Shown here: in pieces, positions 19,852-28,412 of the stretch
How positions within the stretch are numbered: position 1 is the stretch's first letter
How the letters are laid out: each line of letters opens with the position of its first letter
From: UCB3 sp964415605
GTDB lineage: Bacteria; Chloroflexota; Anaerolineae; Epilineales; Epilineaceae
Direction of reading: 5' to 3'
DNA length: 45,661 bases
Assembly: GCA_964415605.1 (NCBI GenBank)
Contig: CAYQBA010000012.1
Span: 1 to 45,661, forward strand
Made by a program: the position numbers and the translations under genes
The notes under the pieces: model-generated
Database searches by the model: none
What the model saw: only the letters and a program-made list of their open reading frames with translations
Told to the model about the DNA's origin: nothing

Positions 19852-22539
19852 ATGCGCGCACGGGGACCGGGGCGGGCCGGGTTGGCGGCTGTGCTCGGGC
19901 TGGCGGGTTGGGCGGCGGCGGGAACCGGCCCGCCGGTCGCGGCCGGGGTGTCCGCGGCGGGGCCCGCTGCCGATGCCCCGCGTCAGTGTCAGGCGCCGCG
20001 GCCGATCGCCCCGCTCGGAACGGACTTCTTCAGCGACGTCTCGGACGTCAGCGGGATCCGCGATCAGAACTTCGACCCGGACCCGCCTGAGACGATGGCC
20101 ATCAACGACCACAGCCGACTCGGCTTCGGCGACATCGACGGCGACGGCTTCGACGACATCGTGGCCCATAACCTGTTCCCCAACCCGCGTCGGGGCATCC
20201 CGTTCGAGCACCTGGTCTTCCGCAACAACCGCGACGGCACATTCACGAACGTCAGCGACGCCTCCGGGCTGCGCGACCTTCAGGCCGGCTTCTTCCTCTT
20301 TGGCGACGTCGACAACGACGGCGACCAGGACGTGTTCGCCGGCCTCGATGATCCCATCCCGAACGCCGCGAGCCCCAACCCGGCCAACCGCCACACGCTG
20401 CTCCTCAACGACGGGCAGGGGCGGTTCACGCCCAAGCCCGACAGCGGCGTCGACGTCGCGTTCCAGGACCAGGCTGGCAACGTCCTGCACCTGACCGGCA
20501 ACGCGGTGTTCGCCGACTTCGACGGCGACGCCAACCTCGACCTGTTCCTCGGCAACGGGCAGACGAGCTACGTCGCGCCCGACCAGATCTTCATGGGCAA
20601 CGGCGACGGCACGTTCCGCCACGCGTCCGAACGGCTGCAGGGGCCGCTCATCCAGCGCCCGAGCAACGGCTCGGTGCACTGCGACTACGACAACGACGGC
20701 GACCAGGACATCTTCGTCTCGAACTACGGCATCAGCCAGGGGCTCGGCCACAACGTCCTGTGGCAGAACGACGGGCGCGGAACCTTCACCAACGTCGCCG
20801 AGGCGCGGGGCTTCCACGCGTTGGCCACGGGCAACTACCTCCTCTCCGAGACCGGCTTCGGCCGCACGCCCGAGCCCGGCAAGGACCGGGCGCAGTGGGT
20901 CGGGGGCAACGGGTTCGGCCTGCAGTGCGAGGACGCCAACAACGACGGGCGGATGGACATCTTCGTCACCAACATCTCGCACCCCGAGGCACAGGACTAC
21001 AACCGGACGTGGAGCGACCCGTCGGCGCTGCTCATCAACCAGGGCCCCGACGGCGGATGGGCGTTCAACAACGAGTGGCTCGAGCGCGAGCTGCCCTTCA
21101 ACGAGGGCGACGTCGACGGCGGGATGGTGGACTTCGACAACGACGGCCGGATGGACCTCTCGATCAGCCGCGACCGGAAGTACGAGACCAACTCCGATGG
21201 GTCGCCGCGTTACAGCCAGCCCGACCAGCTCGGCTGGTTCGGCCTGATGCACCAGGCGGCCGGCGGCGGCTTCAACAGCGTGGGCCTGGTCAGCGGCATC
21301 AACGACACGGCCAACACGCCGCCGGAGCTCCTGCGGATGAAGGGTGCCCAGAACCACGCCTGGAGCGACATCGACCACGACGGGGACCTCGACCTCCTGG
21401 TCGGCGGCCGCGCCGGCGGGCGCGCGGGACGGCCGAACTTCCTGTTCCGCAATGACATCGGGTCGCGCAACGACTGGCTGGCCGTGCGGCTCGTCGGCGA
21501 CGGGGACAAGGTCAACCGCGATGCCATCGGCGGCCGGGTGGCGCTCGTGTACGGCGATCGGACCCTCTTGCGCGAGGTGAAGAGCAGCCGCGGCACCTAC
21601 AACTCGATGGACACGCGGGTGCTGCACTTCGGGCTGGGCGATCTGGGCTGCGACTTCGTGATGCGCGTCACCTGGCCGGACGGAACCTCCGTCGATGTCC
21701 CGGGCGCGTCGATCCCGCGCAACACGTACCTGACGATGCGCTACGGGGCCTCCGCTCCGGAGCCGGTGGCGACCGCACCCACCCAGTCGCCCACCCCTTC
21801 GGGCACGGCGACCGCGACACCGTCGCCGACGCCCACACCGCCCGGGACGATCACGCTCACCGGTCGGGTGACCGGCGCGCTGACGGGGCAGCCCATCGCG
21901 GGCGCGACGGTCGCCGTGCAGGTGTGCCAGCCGCACCAGCCGTTCCAGGTCCAGACGGGTCCGGACGGCCGCTACCAACTGCTCGTCCCCGAGCCGTACC
22001 CGATCATCTGCCAGAGCTTCACGCTGTCGGCGCGCGCGGCGGGCTATCTGGCCGTCGAGCGCGCGATGACGGTGGCCGAGCTCATGCGCCAGCCGGAGCA
22101 GGACTTCGCCCTGCCTTACGACGAGACCGGGACGGCCACGCCGACGCCCACGCCGACGCCCGGCGGCGACGTCGTGGTCACCGGGCTCGTCCACGACGCC
22201 CATCTCGGAGCCAGCCGCCCGGTTGCCGGCGCCGTCGTCGCGATCGCCGTGTGCGTGCCGCACCAACCGTTCCAGGGCACGACGGGACTCGACGGACGCT
22301 ACAGCGTGTTGTTGCCGGCGGCGTACGCCAACGCCTGCGCCTCGGTCACGCTGTCGGCGCGCGCGGCGGGGTATGCTCCCTTCGAGCAGGCCGTGGCGGT
22401 GGCCGATCTGCGCGCCAACCCGGTGCGCGACATCGCGCTCACGCCGGGCGACGTCGCGACGCCGACCGCAACGCCGACGGGTCCCCCGCGCCACTTCATC
22501 TATCTGCCGACGTTGGCGCGCAACCACCCGGGTCCGTGA
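19852..22539 (+). CDS. Secreted FG-GAP/VCBS repeat protein with ASPIC/UnbV domain, duplicated beta domains and YLP tail
   Basis: 895 residues with a strong AAGGAGGT site five bases before ATG 19852. After a signal peptide (Gly/Ala-rich, about 30 residues), residues 55-560 form an FG-GAP/VCBS propeller with about seven calcium-loop-like motifs (DIDGDGFDD, DVDNDGDQD, DYDNDGDQD, DFDNDGRMD, DIDHDGDLD and others). An ASPIC/UnbV-like domain follows (IGGRVALVYGDRTLLREVKSS ... VTWPDGTSVDVPG). After PT-rich linkers come two carboxypeptidase-regulatory-like domains that are near copies of each other. The end is FIYLPTLARNHPGP, with the YLP motif at about 884-886. Such proteins are usually extracellular or surface adhesion/integrin-like proteins. 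A ligand cannot be named. Confidence 0.9.
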   Translation: MRARGPGRAGLAAVLGLAGWAAAGTGPPVAAGVSAAGPAADAPRQCQAPRPIAPLGTDFFSDVSDVSGIRDQNFDPDPPETMAINDHSRLGFGDIDGDGFDDIVAHNLFPNPRRGIPFEHLVFRNNRDGTFTNVSDASGLRDLQAGFFLFGDVDNDGDQDVFAGLDDPIPNAASPNPANRHTLLLNDGQGRFTPKPDSGVDVAFQDQAGNVLHLTGNAVFADFDGDANLDLFLGNGQTSYVAPDQIFMGNGDGTFRHASERLQGPLIQRPSNGSVHCDYDNDGDQDIFVSNYGISQGLGHNVLWQNDGRGTFTNVAEARGFHALATGNYLLSETGFGRTPEPGKDRAQWVGGNGFGLQCEDANNDGRMDIFVTNISHPEAQDYNRTWSDPSALLINQGPDGGWAFNNEWLERELPFNEGDVDGGMVDFDNDGRMDLSISRDRKYETNSDGSPRYSQPDQLGWFGLMHQAAGGGFNSVGLVSGINDTANTPPELLRMKGAQNHAWSDIDHDGDLDLLVGGRAGGRAGRPNFLFRNDIGSRNDWLAVRLVGDGDKVNRDAIGGRVALVYGDRTLLREVKSSRGTYNSMDTRVLHFGLGDLGCDFVMRVTWPDGTSVDVPGASIPRNTYLTMRYGASAPEPVATAPTQSPTPSGTATATPSPTPTPPGTITLTGRVTGALTGQPIAGATVAVQVCQPHQPFQVQTGPDGRYQLLVPEPYPIICQSFTLSARAAGYLAVERAMTVAELMRQPEQDFALPYDETGTATPTPTPTPGGDVVVTGLVHDAHLGASRPVAGAVVAIAVCVPHQPFQGTTGLDGRYSVLLPAAYANACASVTLSARAAGYAPFEQAVAVADLRANPVRDIALTPGDVATPTATPTGPPRHFIYLPTLARNHPGP
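21850..22443 (+). repeat. Tandem duplication inside the FG-GAP protein (period 327 bp)
   Basis: Two units (about 21850-22120 and 22177-22443) encode VxVCxPHQPFQ, TGxDGRY, a second Cys, and TLSARAAGY at exactly 327-bp spacing (GTGTGC at 21922 and 22249). The DNA for SARAAGY is almost identical at 22021 and 22348. The units are separated by a TPTPTPTPG linker. Confidence 0.85.
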
Positions 22540-22696
22540 TCGCCGCCGGCGGATGCGGCCGGATGGAACCGGGCACGCACGGCGCGTGTCCATTGGGGCA
22601 GCGCAGCTTGGCACTGTCGCCTGTCGTCGACGCCGGGCGCCGACGCTGACGTGCGGAGCATGGATCGCGAAGACGAGCAAGAGAGGGAGACACGGG

Positions 22697-25600
22697 ATGC
22701 TGGAGCGACGAGCCACGCGGCGCGACGCCGGGCGCCGACACCCCTGCACCCGCGGGGCCGGCGACCTGCGGTCATGGCTCACCCGCCCGGCGGCGTTCGC
22801 CGTCGCGACCGGGCTCGCTCTGGGCGTCGCGCCGGCGGCACCCGCCTCGGCCGCGCCGTCCAGGCAGGCCCTCGCGACGTGCTTCCCGCGCGTGGTCCAG
22901 CGCCTCGACCGGGTCGCCGCCAGCCTCGGTGAGCCCGTCGGGGTCACGATCGACGTCGAGCCCGGCTGCGCCGCCGAGACGCTGCCCCGCCATCACATGC
23001 TCGCGCTGCAGCCGTGGCCAGACGCCCTCGGGGCCGCGGCGGCGCGCGATCTGGCCGTGGACTTCGTCAACGCGACGGCGTTCCCCACGCAGCTCGGCGT
23101 GATCCTCGGCGACGATCCCGGGATGCGGGTCTACCCGGTCGGCACGGCGCGCACCGCGCTGGACGCGGCCTTGCGGACATTCCAGCCCACGTCCGCGGGC
23201 GCGACGCTGGCGGGCCTGGTCCATGCCGCCTACAACCGCTATGCCGAGGCCGCCAACGGCACCACCGGGCCGGCCTTGCCCCCCGGACGGCGCGCCATCG
23301 TCGTCATCGGCCACGCCGGCGCGCCGATCGGCTACGAGCCGCAGCTGCTGTTCGACCTCAAGGTGGCGCGGAGCTTCGCCATCGACGTCCACCAGATCTG
23401 CGTCGGTGGTGGCTGCCCGCGGTTTCCGGGGCTGACGGCCCACGACGTGTCCGATGCTGCGGGCGCCGCCGTGCGGCTGGGTGAGCTGCACGCGGGCCAT
23501 GTGCCGGTGACCTTGGAGTGGGCCACGGTTCGTGCCTACATGGGAACCCAGACGACCTACGCCTTCGCGTCCGCCGCCCCGCGGCCCGAGCGGATCGGTC
23601 GGCAAGGGGCCGCGTTCGTGGAGTGGCACCTGACCGCGCCGATCGACGCGCGGGCGCTGAACTACGCCGCGTCGCCCGCGACCGTGGGCAACGTGGTCGT
23701 CACGGGCATCGTGACGCTCCAGGGTGTCACGACGGCCGGCGATGAGGTTGAGTTTGTCGCCGGGCCGTTGCCTTCCATCGAGGTCCTGCCCGCCCCCGGC
23801 CGGCCCAGCGTGTGCGGCCTGCGCGCTCAGGCCGAGGCCGTGCCGGACCGCGTGACGCTCGGCGCATCGGTCGCGCTCACGCTGTCCGTGCTGGCCGATT
23901 GCCCGGCGGCGCGGCGTGACGTCGACGTCGTCCTGGCCGTCGACCGCTCGTCGTCGATGCTCCGGGGCCAGCGGCTGGCGGACGTCCAGACCGCGGCACG
24001 CGCGTTCGTGGCGGGCATGGACCCCGTCCGGACCCGGGTCGGGCTGGTGACCTTCGCCAGCGTGGCGGAGCGCGTGGCCGAGCTCGCCAGCGATCCGGGG
24101 CCGGTCCTGGCCGGTCTCGACGGGGTGGCGATTGGCGGCGAGACGTTCATGGGCGAAGGGATCGCCGCCGCGCGCCGGATGCTCGAAGGTCGCCGGCCGG
24201 GCGCGTTGCCGGTGATCGTGCTGCTCTCCGACGGCGAGGTGCGCGACAACCCGCAAGCCGAGGCCGATTGGGCGCACCTCGAAGGGGTGCGTGTCGTCGC
24301 CGTGTGCGTCAACACGCCGGCGACGTGCGACCAGAAGTACCGGAATCTCGCCTCGCCGGCGTCGTACTACCTGGCCACCACCGACGCATCGATGTTGGCC
24401 CGTTTCTACGGCGACCTGGCGGCCTATCTCGGGCGCCCGGACTTCGACCGGCTGGCGGTCCACTTCACCACGTTCCCGGTCTTTCCATACCTCGGCCCAC
24501 CGGGTGTCTACGACCGCCCGACGGTGATCGAGGACGAGGTGTTGACATGGGAGCAGGCGGCGCCGCTCTTCGGGCGCACGCGGATCGCCTTCCCGCTCGC
24601 GGCGGCGGGCCCCGGGCGCTGGCCGGTGGCCGAGCGGATCGAGGTCGTGTGGACCGACAGCGAGGGCGGGGTCGGGTCCGCCCGTCTGAACGTGCCGGAG
24701 GTCGCGGTAGTGCCGCCGGAAACAGGGCCGTGCGCCGTCGAGCGCCTCGAGCGAGGGGTTCGCCCGGCGGCGGTCGCGGTCGGCGCGACGATCTCGACGA
24801 CGGTCCATGTCGACCTGGCGTGCCGGGGGACGCCGCTGCCGATGGAGGTCGTCCTGGTCGTCGACCACTCGTTTTCGATGCGGGGCCAGCGCATCGCCGA
24901 CACGCGCCGGGCGATCGAGACGCTCTTGGCCGAAGCCGCCGGGTCCGACGTGCGGTTCGGGCTGGTTGCGTTCAGCAACGTGCTCCTGGCGCGCGTGCCC
25001 CTGACCGCGGATCGGGTGCTCGTGACGGACCGGCTGCGGGCGCTCGCGCCGGGCGGCGACACGAACATCGGGATGGCGATCGAGACGGCGGTGGACGTGC
25101 TGAAGGACGCCCGCCCCGGCGCGCGGCGCTTCATCGTGCTGCTGACCGACGGCTACAACTCGACGGGCGCCCGGCCGATTCCCGAGACGGCGGGCAACGC
25201 GAAGGACGCGGGGATCGAGGTCATCGCCGTGTGCGCGGGTGGTGTCTGCGACCCGGCGCTGATCAACGCCGTCAGCGACCCGGCGTTCTACTTCGACGTG
25301 CCGGACAGCCAGGGTTTGGTCGAGCTCTACGGCCGGATCGCGGCGGTGATCAGCGGCGCGGTCCCGGCCAGCGTGCGGATCCTGGACCAACCCCACGGCG
25401 AGCGCGTGCTGCCGGCCGTCCCCGACAGCGCGGATCCGGCGCCCGTCCGAGGCCCGGACCCCGATGTGTGGGCGTTTGGGTTCCCGAACGATGGCGGCGT
25501 GGCGGTGACGCGGCGGCTCGAAGCGCGGCGCCCGGGGCGCTTCCCGGCCACGCTCTGGACGCGGGTCGAGTACACCACGGCCGACGGCGCCACCGGCGTG

Positions 25601-26008
25601 CTCTACGTCCCGCCGGTCCCGGTGGCGATCGCGGGCCCGGTGCCGCCGGACCTCCCGACGGCCGGGCCGCTCCCGACCGCGACGCCGGTGCCGACCGCGA
25701 CGCCGACGGCGACCGCCACGCCCCTGCCGACGGCAACGGCCACGCCGTCGCCGACGCTGCGGCCGGAGGAACGCGGGATCTACCTGCCGCTCGTCGCGGC
25801 CGCCGCGAGCGCCGCGGACCTGCCGACGGCGGTGGTGCCGTCCGCCACGCCGGTGCCGAGCGCGACGGCGACGCCGACGGCGACCCGGACGCCGACGGTC
25901 ACCCCAATCCCGCTGCCGACCCGCACGCCACGACCGACCGGATCGCCGGTGGCCACGCGCACGCCGGCCTGGGACGGCGGGGCGGACGCGCTCCGGCCGC
26001 CACGGTAA
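22697..26008 (+). CDS. Secreted protein with three von Willebrand A-like modules, the first degenerate
   Basis: 1,103 residues, with a signal peptide (AFAVATGLALGVAPAAPASA). Three modules of about 307-311 residues each comprise a Cys-flanked beta segment followed by a vWA domain. Module 2 has MIDAS DRSSS (D416), GGETF and LLSDGE. Module 3 has DHSFS (D723), GGDTN and LLTDGYN. Module 1 (HHMLALQPWPDAL at about 99) keeps the fold pattern but lacks the metal-ion site. Each module ends with a C-x4-C to C-x6-C motif (ICVGGGC, VCVNTPATC, VCAGGVC). A PT-rich linker, GIYLPLV (1028-1033) and a second PT-rich tail close the protein. The start at ATG 22697 has an AGGGAG-like site about nine bases upstream; longer open reading upstream is a shadow of the preceding gene. 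Likely a surface binding protein. Confidence 0.88.
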   Translation: MLERRATRRDAGRRHPCTRGAGDLRSWLTRPAAFAVATGLALGVAPAAPASAAPSRQALATCFPRVVQRLDRVAASLGEPVGVTIDVEPGCAAETLPRHHMLALQPWPDALGAAAARDLAVDFVNATAFPTQLGVILGDDPGMRVYPVGTARTALDAALRTFQPTSAGATLAGLVHAAYNRYAEAANGTTGPALPPGRRAIVVIGHAGAPIGYEPQLLFDLKVARSFAIDVHQICVGGGCPRFPGLTAHDVSDAAGAAVRLGELHAGHVPVTLEWATVRAYMGTQTTYAFASAAPRPERIGRQGAAFVEWHLTAPIDARALNYAASPATVGNVVVTGIVTLQGVTTAGDEVEFVAGPLPSIEVLPAPGRPSVCGLRAQAEAVPDRVTLGASVALTLSVLADCPAARRDVDVVLAVDRSSSMLRGQRLADVQTAARAFVAGMDPVRTRVGLVTFASVAERVAELASDPGPVLAGLDGVAIGGETFMGEGIAAARRMLEGRRPGALPVIVLLSDGEVRDNPQAEADWAHLEGVRVVAVCVNTPATCDQKYRNLASPASYYLATTDASMLARFYGDLAAYLGRPDFDRLAVHFTTFPVFPYLGPPGVYDRPTVIEDEVLTWEQAAPLFGRTRIAFPLAAAGPGRWPVAERIEVVWTDSEGGVGSARLNVPEVAVVPPETGPCAVERLERGVRPAAVAVGATISTTVHVDLACRGTPLPMEVVLVVDHSFSMRGQRIADTRRAIETLLAEAAGSDVRFGLVAFSNVLLARVPLTADRVLVTDRLRALAPGGDTNIGMAIETAVDVLKDARPGARRFIVLLTDGYNSTGARPIPETAGNAKDAGIEVIAVCAGGVCDPALINAVSDPAFYFDVPDSQGLVELYGRIAAVISGAVPASVRILDQPHGERVLPAVPDSADPAPVRGPDPDVWAFGFPNDGGVAVTRRLEARRPGRFPATLWTRVEYTTADGATGVLYVPPVPVAIAGPVPPDLPTAGPLPTATPVPTATPTATATPLPTATATPSPTLRPEERGIYLPLVAAAASAADLPTAVVPSATPVPSATATPTATRTPTVTPIPLPTRTPRPTGSPVATRTPAWDGGADALRPPR

Positions 26009-26067
26009 CTCGGCGCACGATGGCTTTGGACAGGCGGATCGAGGGTGTTCGCGCGCCGACCCCGCCC

Positions 26068-27096
26068 CTACCCGCCGATCGCGTGCATTCGCCGATCCTC
26101 GGTGTGCACGCCCTGGCGCAGGCCGTGGCCGGTCGGTTTGGCGGCCACGGCGCGCCGCAGGACGGCGCCGACCGCTTCGGCGTCGCCGCCGGCGCGCAAG
26201 ACGGCGCGCACGTCGACCTCGTCGTCGTGGAGCAGGCAGAGGTGGAACTTGCCGTCGGCCGTCAGCCGCATCCGGTTGCACGTGCCGCAGTACGGCTCGC
26301 TGACGGGTGAGATGAACCCCACCGTGCCCGGCGCGCCCGGGAGGCGGAAGTTGCGCGCCTCGTCGGCCGGGTCGGCGTTGGGGACCGGGTCGAGCACGCC
26401 GAGATCCGCCTCGATGCGTGCCTTGACCTCGGTGTTCGGCACGTAGTAGTCCACCGAGAACTGCGCCTCGGCGCTGGTGCCGAACGGCATCAGCTCGATG
26501 TACCGCACCGCCCAGGCGTGCGCCAGCGTCAGCCGGGCCAGGTCGACCACGTCGCCGTCGTTGTAGCCGCGCGCGACGACGACGTTGAGTTTGAGCGGCA
26601 CCAACCCCGCCGCCTCGGCCGCCTCGGCCGCGGCCCACAGCGACTCGGCGTGGCTCCAGCGCATCAAGCGCTCGACGTTGGCCTTGTCCAGCGAGTCGAC
26701 GTGCAGGTTCACCCGGCGCAGGCCGGCCGCCTTGAGCGCGGGCGCGAGCTGTGGCAGGCGCGCGCCGTTGGTCGTCATCGAGACGTCGGCGATGCCCGGC
26801 GTCGCCGCGATCCGCCCGACGATGTCGACGATGTCGTGGCGCAGCATCGGCTCGCCGCCTGTCAGCCGCACCTTGCGGAAGCCCAGACCGGCCGCCGCCC
26901 GCACGACGGTCTCGATCTCGCCCGCCGTGAGCAGATCGTCGTCCGGGGCGAACACGAGGCCGTGCGTCGGCATGCAGTATCGGCAGCGCAGGTTGCAGCG
27001 GTCGGTGAGCGACACGCGCAGGTAGTCGATGCGCCGGCCGAAGCCGTCGACGGTGCTCGGGTTCTCGGCGACCGCGAGCGCGCCCACCGGGATCAT
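26068..27096 (-). CDS. moaA: GTP 3',8-cyclase (molybdenum cofactor biosynthesis protein A)
   Basis: A radical SAM enzyme that, together with MoaC, converts GTP to cyclic pyranopterin monophosphate, the first step of molybdenum cofactor synthesis. The 342-residue protein has the radical SAM cluster C34-x3-C38-x2-C41 (CNLRCRYC), the GGEP motif (RLTGGEPMLR), and the C-terminal cluster ligands C270, C273 and C287 (YCGTCN ... HLC). It ends with the double glycine (HAIGG) needed for function in characterised MoaA. All key residues are present. No other moa, moe or molybdoenzyme gene lies in the window. ATG 27096 has no clear Shine-Dalgarno site. It is convergent with the vWA gene and 133 bp from the lipoprotein gene. 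Confidence 0.97.
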   Translation of the reverse strand: MIPVGALAVAENPSTVDGFGRRIDYLRVSLTDRCNLRCRYCMPTHGLVFAPDDDLLTAGEIETVVRAAAGLGFRKVRLTGGEPMLRHDIVDIVGRIAATPGIADVSMTTNGARLPQLAPALKAAGLRRVNLHVDSLDKANVERLMRWSHAESLWAAAEAAEAAGLVPLKLNVVVARGYNDGDVVDLARLTLAHAWAVRYIELMPFGTSAEAQFSVDYYVPNTEVKARIEADLGVLDPVPNADPADEARNFRLPGAPGTVGFISPVSEPYCGTCNRMRLTADGKFHLCLLHDDEVDVRAVLRAGGDAEAVGAVLRRAVAAKPTGHGLRQGVHTEDRRMHAIGG

Positions 27097-27229
27097 GCCA
27101 CCGCCGCCGATGCGCCGGATCCTGGCTCAGGCGCAACCCGGCTGCCAGACCCCATGCGCTTCATCCCGGCAACCCCGGCCGACAGTGGGATGTCGACCCG
27201 CGGGCACGTCGCACCACCCTGGGCGCGCG

Positions 27230-28327
27230 TCATGGCACGCCTCCCGATCCCGGCGTCGCCGCCGCCGCTCCGCGGGTGATCCGATAGGCCAACACCCAGT
27301 CCGTCGGGTCGGGGCACGGGGCGCTGCCGACCCAGCGGCGGTAGTGGCTGGCGGTGACGGTCACCGTGTAGGGCGGGTCCGTGGCCAGCGCGCCCGTCGA
27401 TCCCGCCATGAGCGCGATCCCCTGCTCGCCGCGGCGGACCTCCACCGGGGCGGAGCGCAGCTCGTAGCCGCAGGGGTCGATGGCGCCCGGGAGACACAGC
27501 GTCGCTGCCTGGCGGATGGCGAAGCCGGCGCGGTCGCCCCCCAGGAGGCGCCGGTCGGCGCCATCCGTCTCACGGGCGCTGATCCCGAGGAACAGCGGGC
27601 CGGCCTCGTCGTCGATGCGCAGCGCCGCCCCGGCCGGCGGCTGGCCGGCGATGTCGTTGTGGGCGGTGAAGCGGTAGCGCTTGCCGATCTCGATCGGGAG
27701 ATCGCCACCGGTGTGAAGCAAGAGGAACGGGTGGTCCGCGGCCGGCTCGCGCGCCGCCAGCTTGTAGATCCCGAGCTCGGCGTTGTGCTCGACCACCTCG
27801 GCGTCCAGCGTCACGGTCGTCTGCGCGGACCAGGCCACGCGCGCCTCCTCGAGCGCCTCGGGCGCGGGCGCCAGCGCGTACACGTCGGCCGACTTGACGA
27901 TGGGACAGGCCTCGAGCGGCACGGGCGCGACCGGGAGCGCCCCGCCGGCGGCCGGGTCGCTCCCGGGGGGCGGAGCGACCGGCGCGTGCGGCGTGCCGGC
28001 CGGGCCCGCCGCCACGGCGATCGCCGTCAACGTCGCCACGAGCGCCGTGGCCGTCGGGGCCAGGTCGGGCGGCGTCGTCAGCACCGGCGGAGCCTCGGGC
28101 GCCGTAGCGGTCGGCGTGCCGGATGCCGCCACCAGTGGCACGACGTCGCCGACGAGCGGCCTGTCGGTCGGCGGCGGCATCGTCGCTTGCGGCGCCAGGC
28201 GGCTGCAGCCCAGCAGCGCCATCGCGACGACGGCCGCGGCACAAGTCGGCAACACGCCTCGCCGCACGGCCACGCGGTGTCCCATGGCAGTGTCGCGAAC
28301 GGGGGTCGTGGGCGGTCGGGGCATCAT
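27230..28327 (-). CDS. Lipoprotein of unknown function
   Basis: 365 residues from ATG 28327, which follows a -10-like hexamer by six bases; ATG 28285 gives a more usual lipoprotein signal and is the alternative. The lipobox is ALLGC (C41 from the first start), preceded by a basic and then a hydrophobic stretch. A Pro/Thr/Ala-rich linker runs to about residue 140. The C-terminal 220 residues are a compact, probably beta-rich domain with Cys residues that may pair (LEACPIV, LCLPGAIDPCGYE, GSAPCPDPTDWVLAY). I do not recognise the domain. It is divergent from the second subtilase. Probably anchored on the outer face of the membrane; function unknown. Confidence 0.82.
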   Translation of the reverse strand: MMPRPPTTPVRDTAMGHRVAVRRGVLPTCAAAVVAMALLGCSRLAPQATMPPPTDRPLVGDVVPLVAASGTPTATAPEAPPVLTTPPDLAPTATALVATLTAIAVAAGPAGTPHAPVAPPPGSDPAAGGALPVAPVPLEACPIVKSADVYALAPAPEALEEARVAWSAQTTVTLDAEVVEHNAELGIYKLAAREPAADHPFLLLHTGGDLPIEIGKRYRFTAHNDIAGQPPAGAALRIDDEAGPLFLGISARETDGADRRLLGGDRAGFAIRQAATLCLPGAIDPCGYELRSAPVEVRRGEQGIALMAGSTGALATDPPYTVTVTASHYRRWVGSAPCPDPTDWVLAYRITRGAAAATPGSGGVP

Positions 28328-28335
28328 GCGATAAT
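28327..28335 (+). promoter_or_regulatory. Extended -10 element for the second subtilase gene
   Basis: TGCGATAAT (TG-n-GATAAT) on the plus strand predicts a start near 28342 and a leader of about 70 nt before ATG 28413. It overlaps the start codon of the divergent lipoprotein gene. Confidence 0.45.
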
Positions 28336-28339
28336 CTTA
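28334..28339 (-). promoter_or_regulatory. -10-like hexamer before the lipoprotein gene, possibly leaderless
   Basis: TAAGAT on the minus strand is followed by six bases and ATG 28327. No -35 hexamer is found at 16-18 bp. It overlaps the opposite-strand -10, so the two promoters would compete. Confidence 0.3.
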
Positions 28340-28412
28340 GCGTCGGACGCGGCAATCGCCGCACGGTCACGCGCCGCCCTCGGCGGCCGTTCAAGCACGT
28401 CGGAGGGTCAAC

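Noticed and set aside
19837..22947. 1,036-codon minus-strand open frame over the FG-GAP gene
   Set aside because: Arg/Val/Glu/Asp/His-rich composition mirrors the opposite gene, and the FG-GAP calcium-loop motifs prove the plus strand.
25660..25960. ACGCCGACG-type short tandem repeats as a CRISPR or minisatellite
   Set aside because: They are in-frame Thr-Pro/Ala-Thr codons of a protein linker; unit length and sequence vary and there are no spacers.
22772..27136. 1,454-codon minus-strand frame spanning the vWA and moaA regions
   Set aside because: It crosses the end of moaA in another frame and lacks any motif; composition is typical of an antisense artefact.
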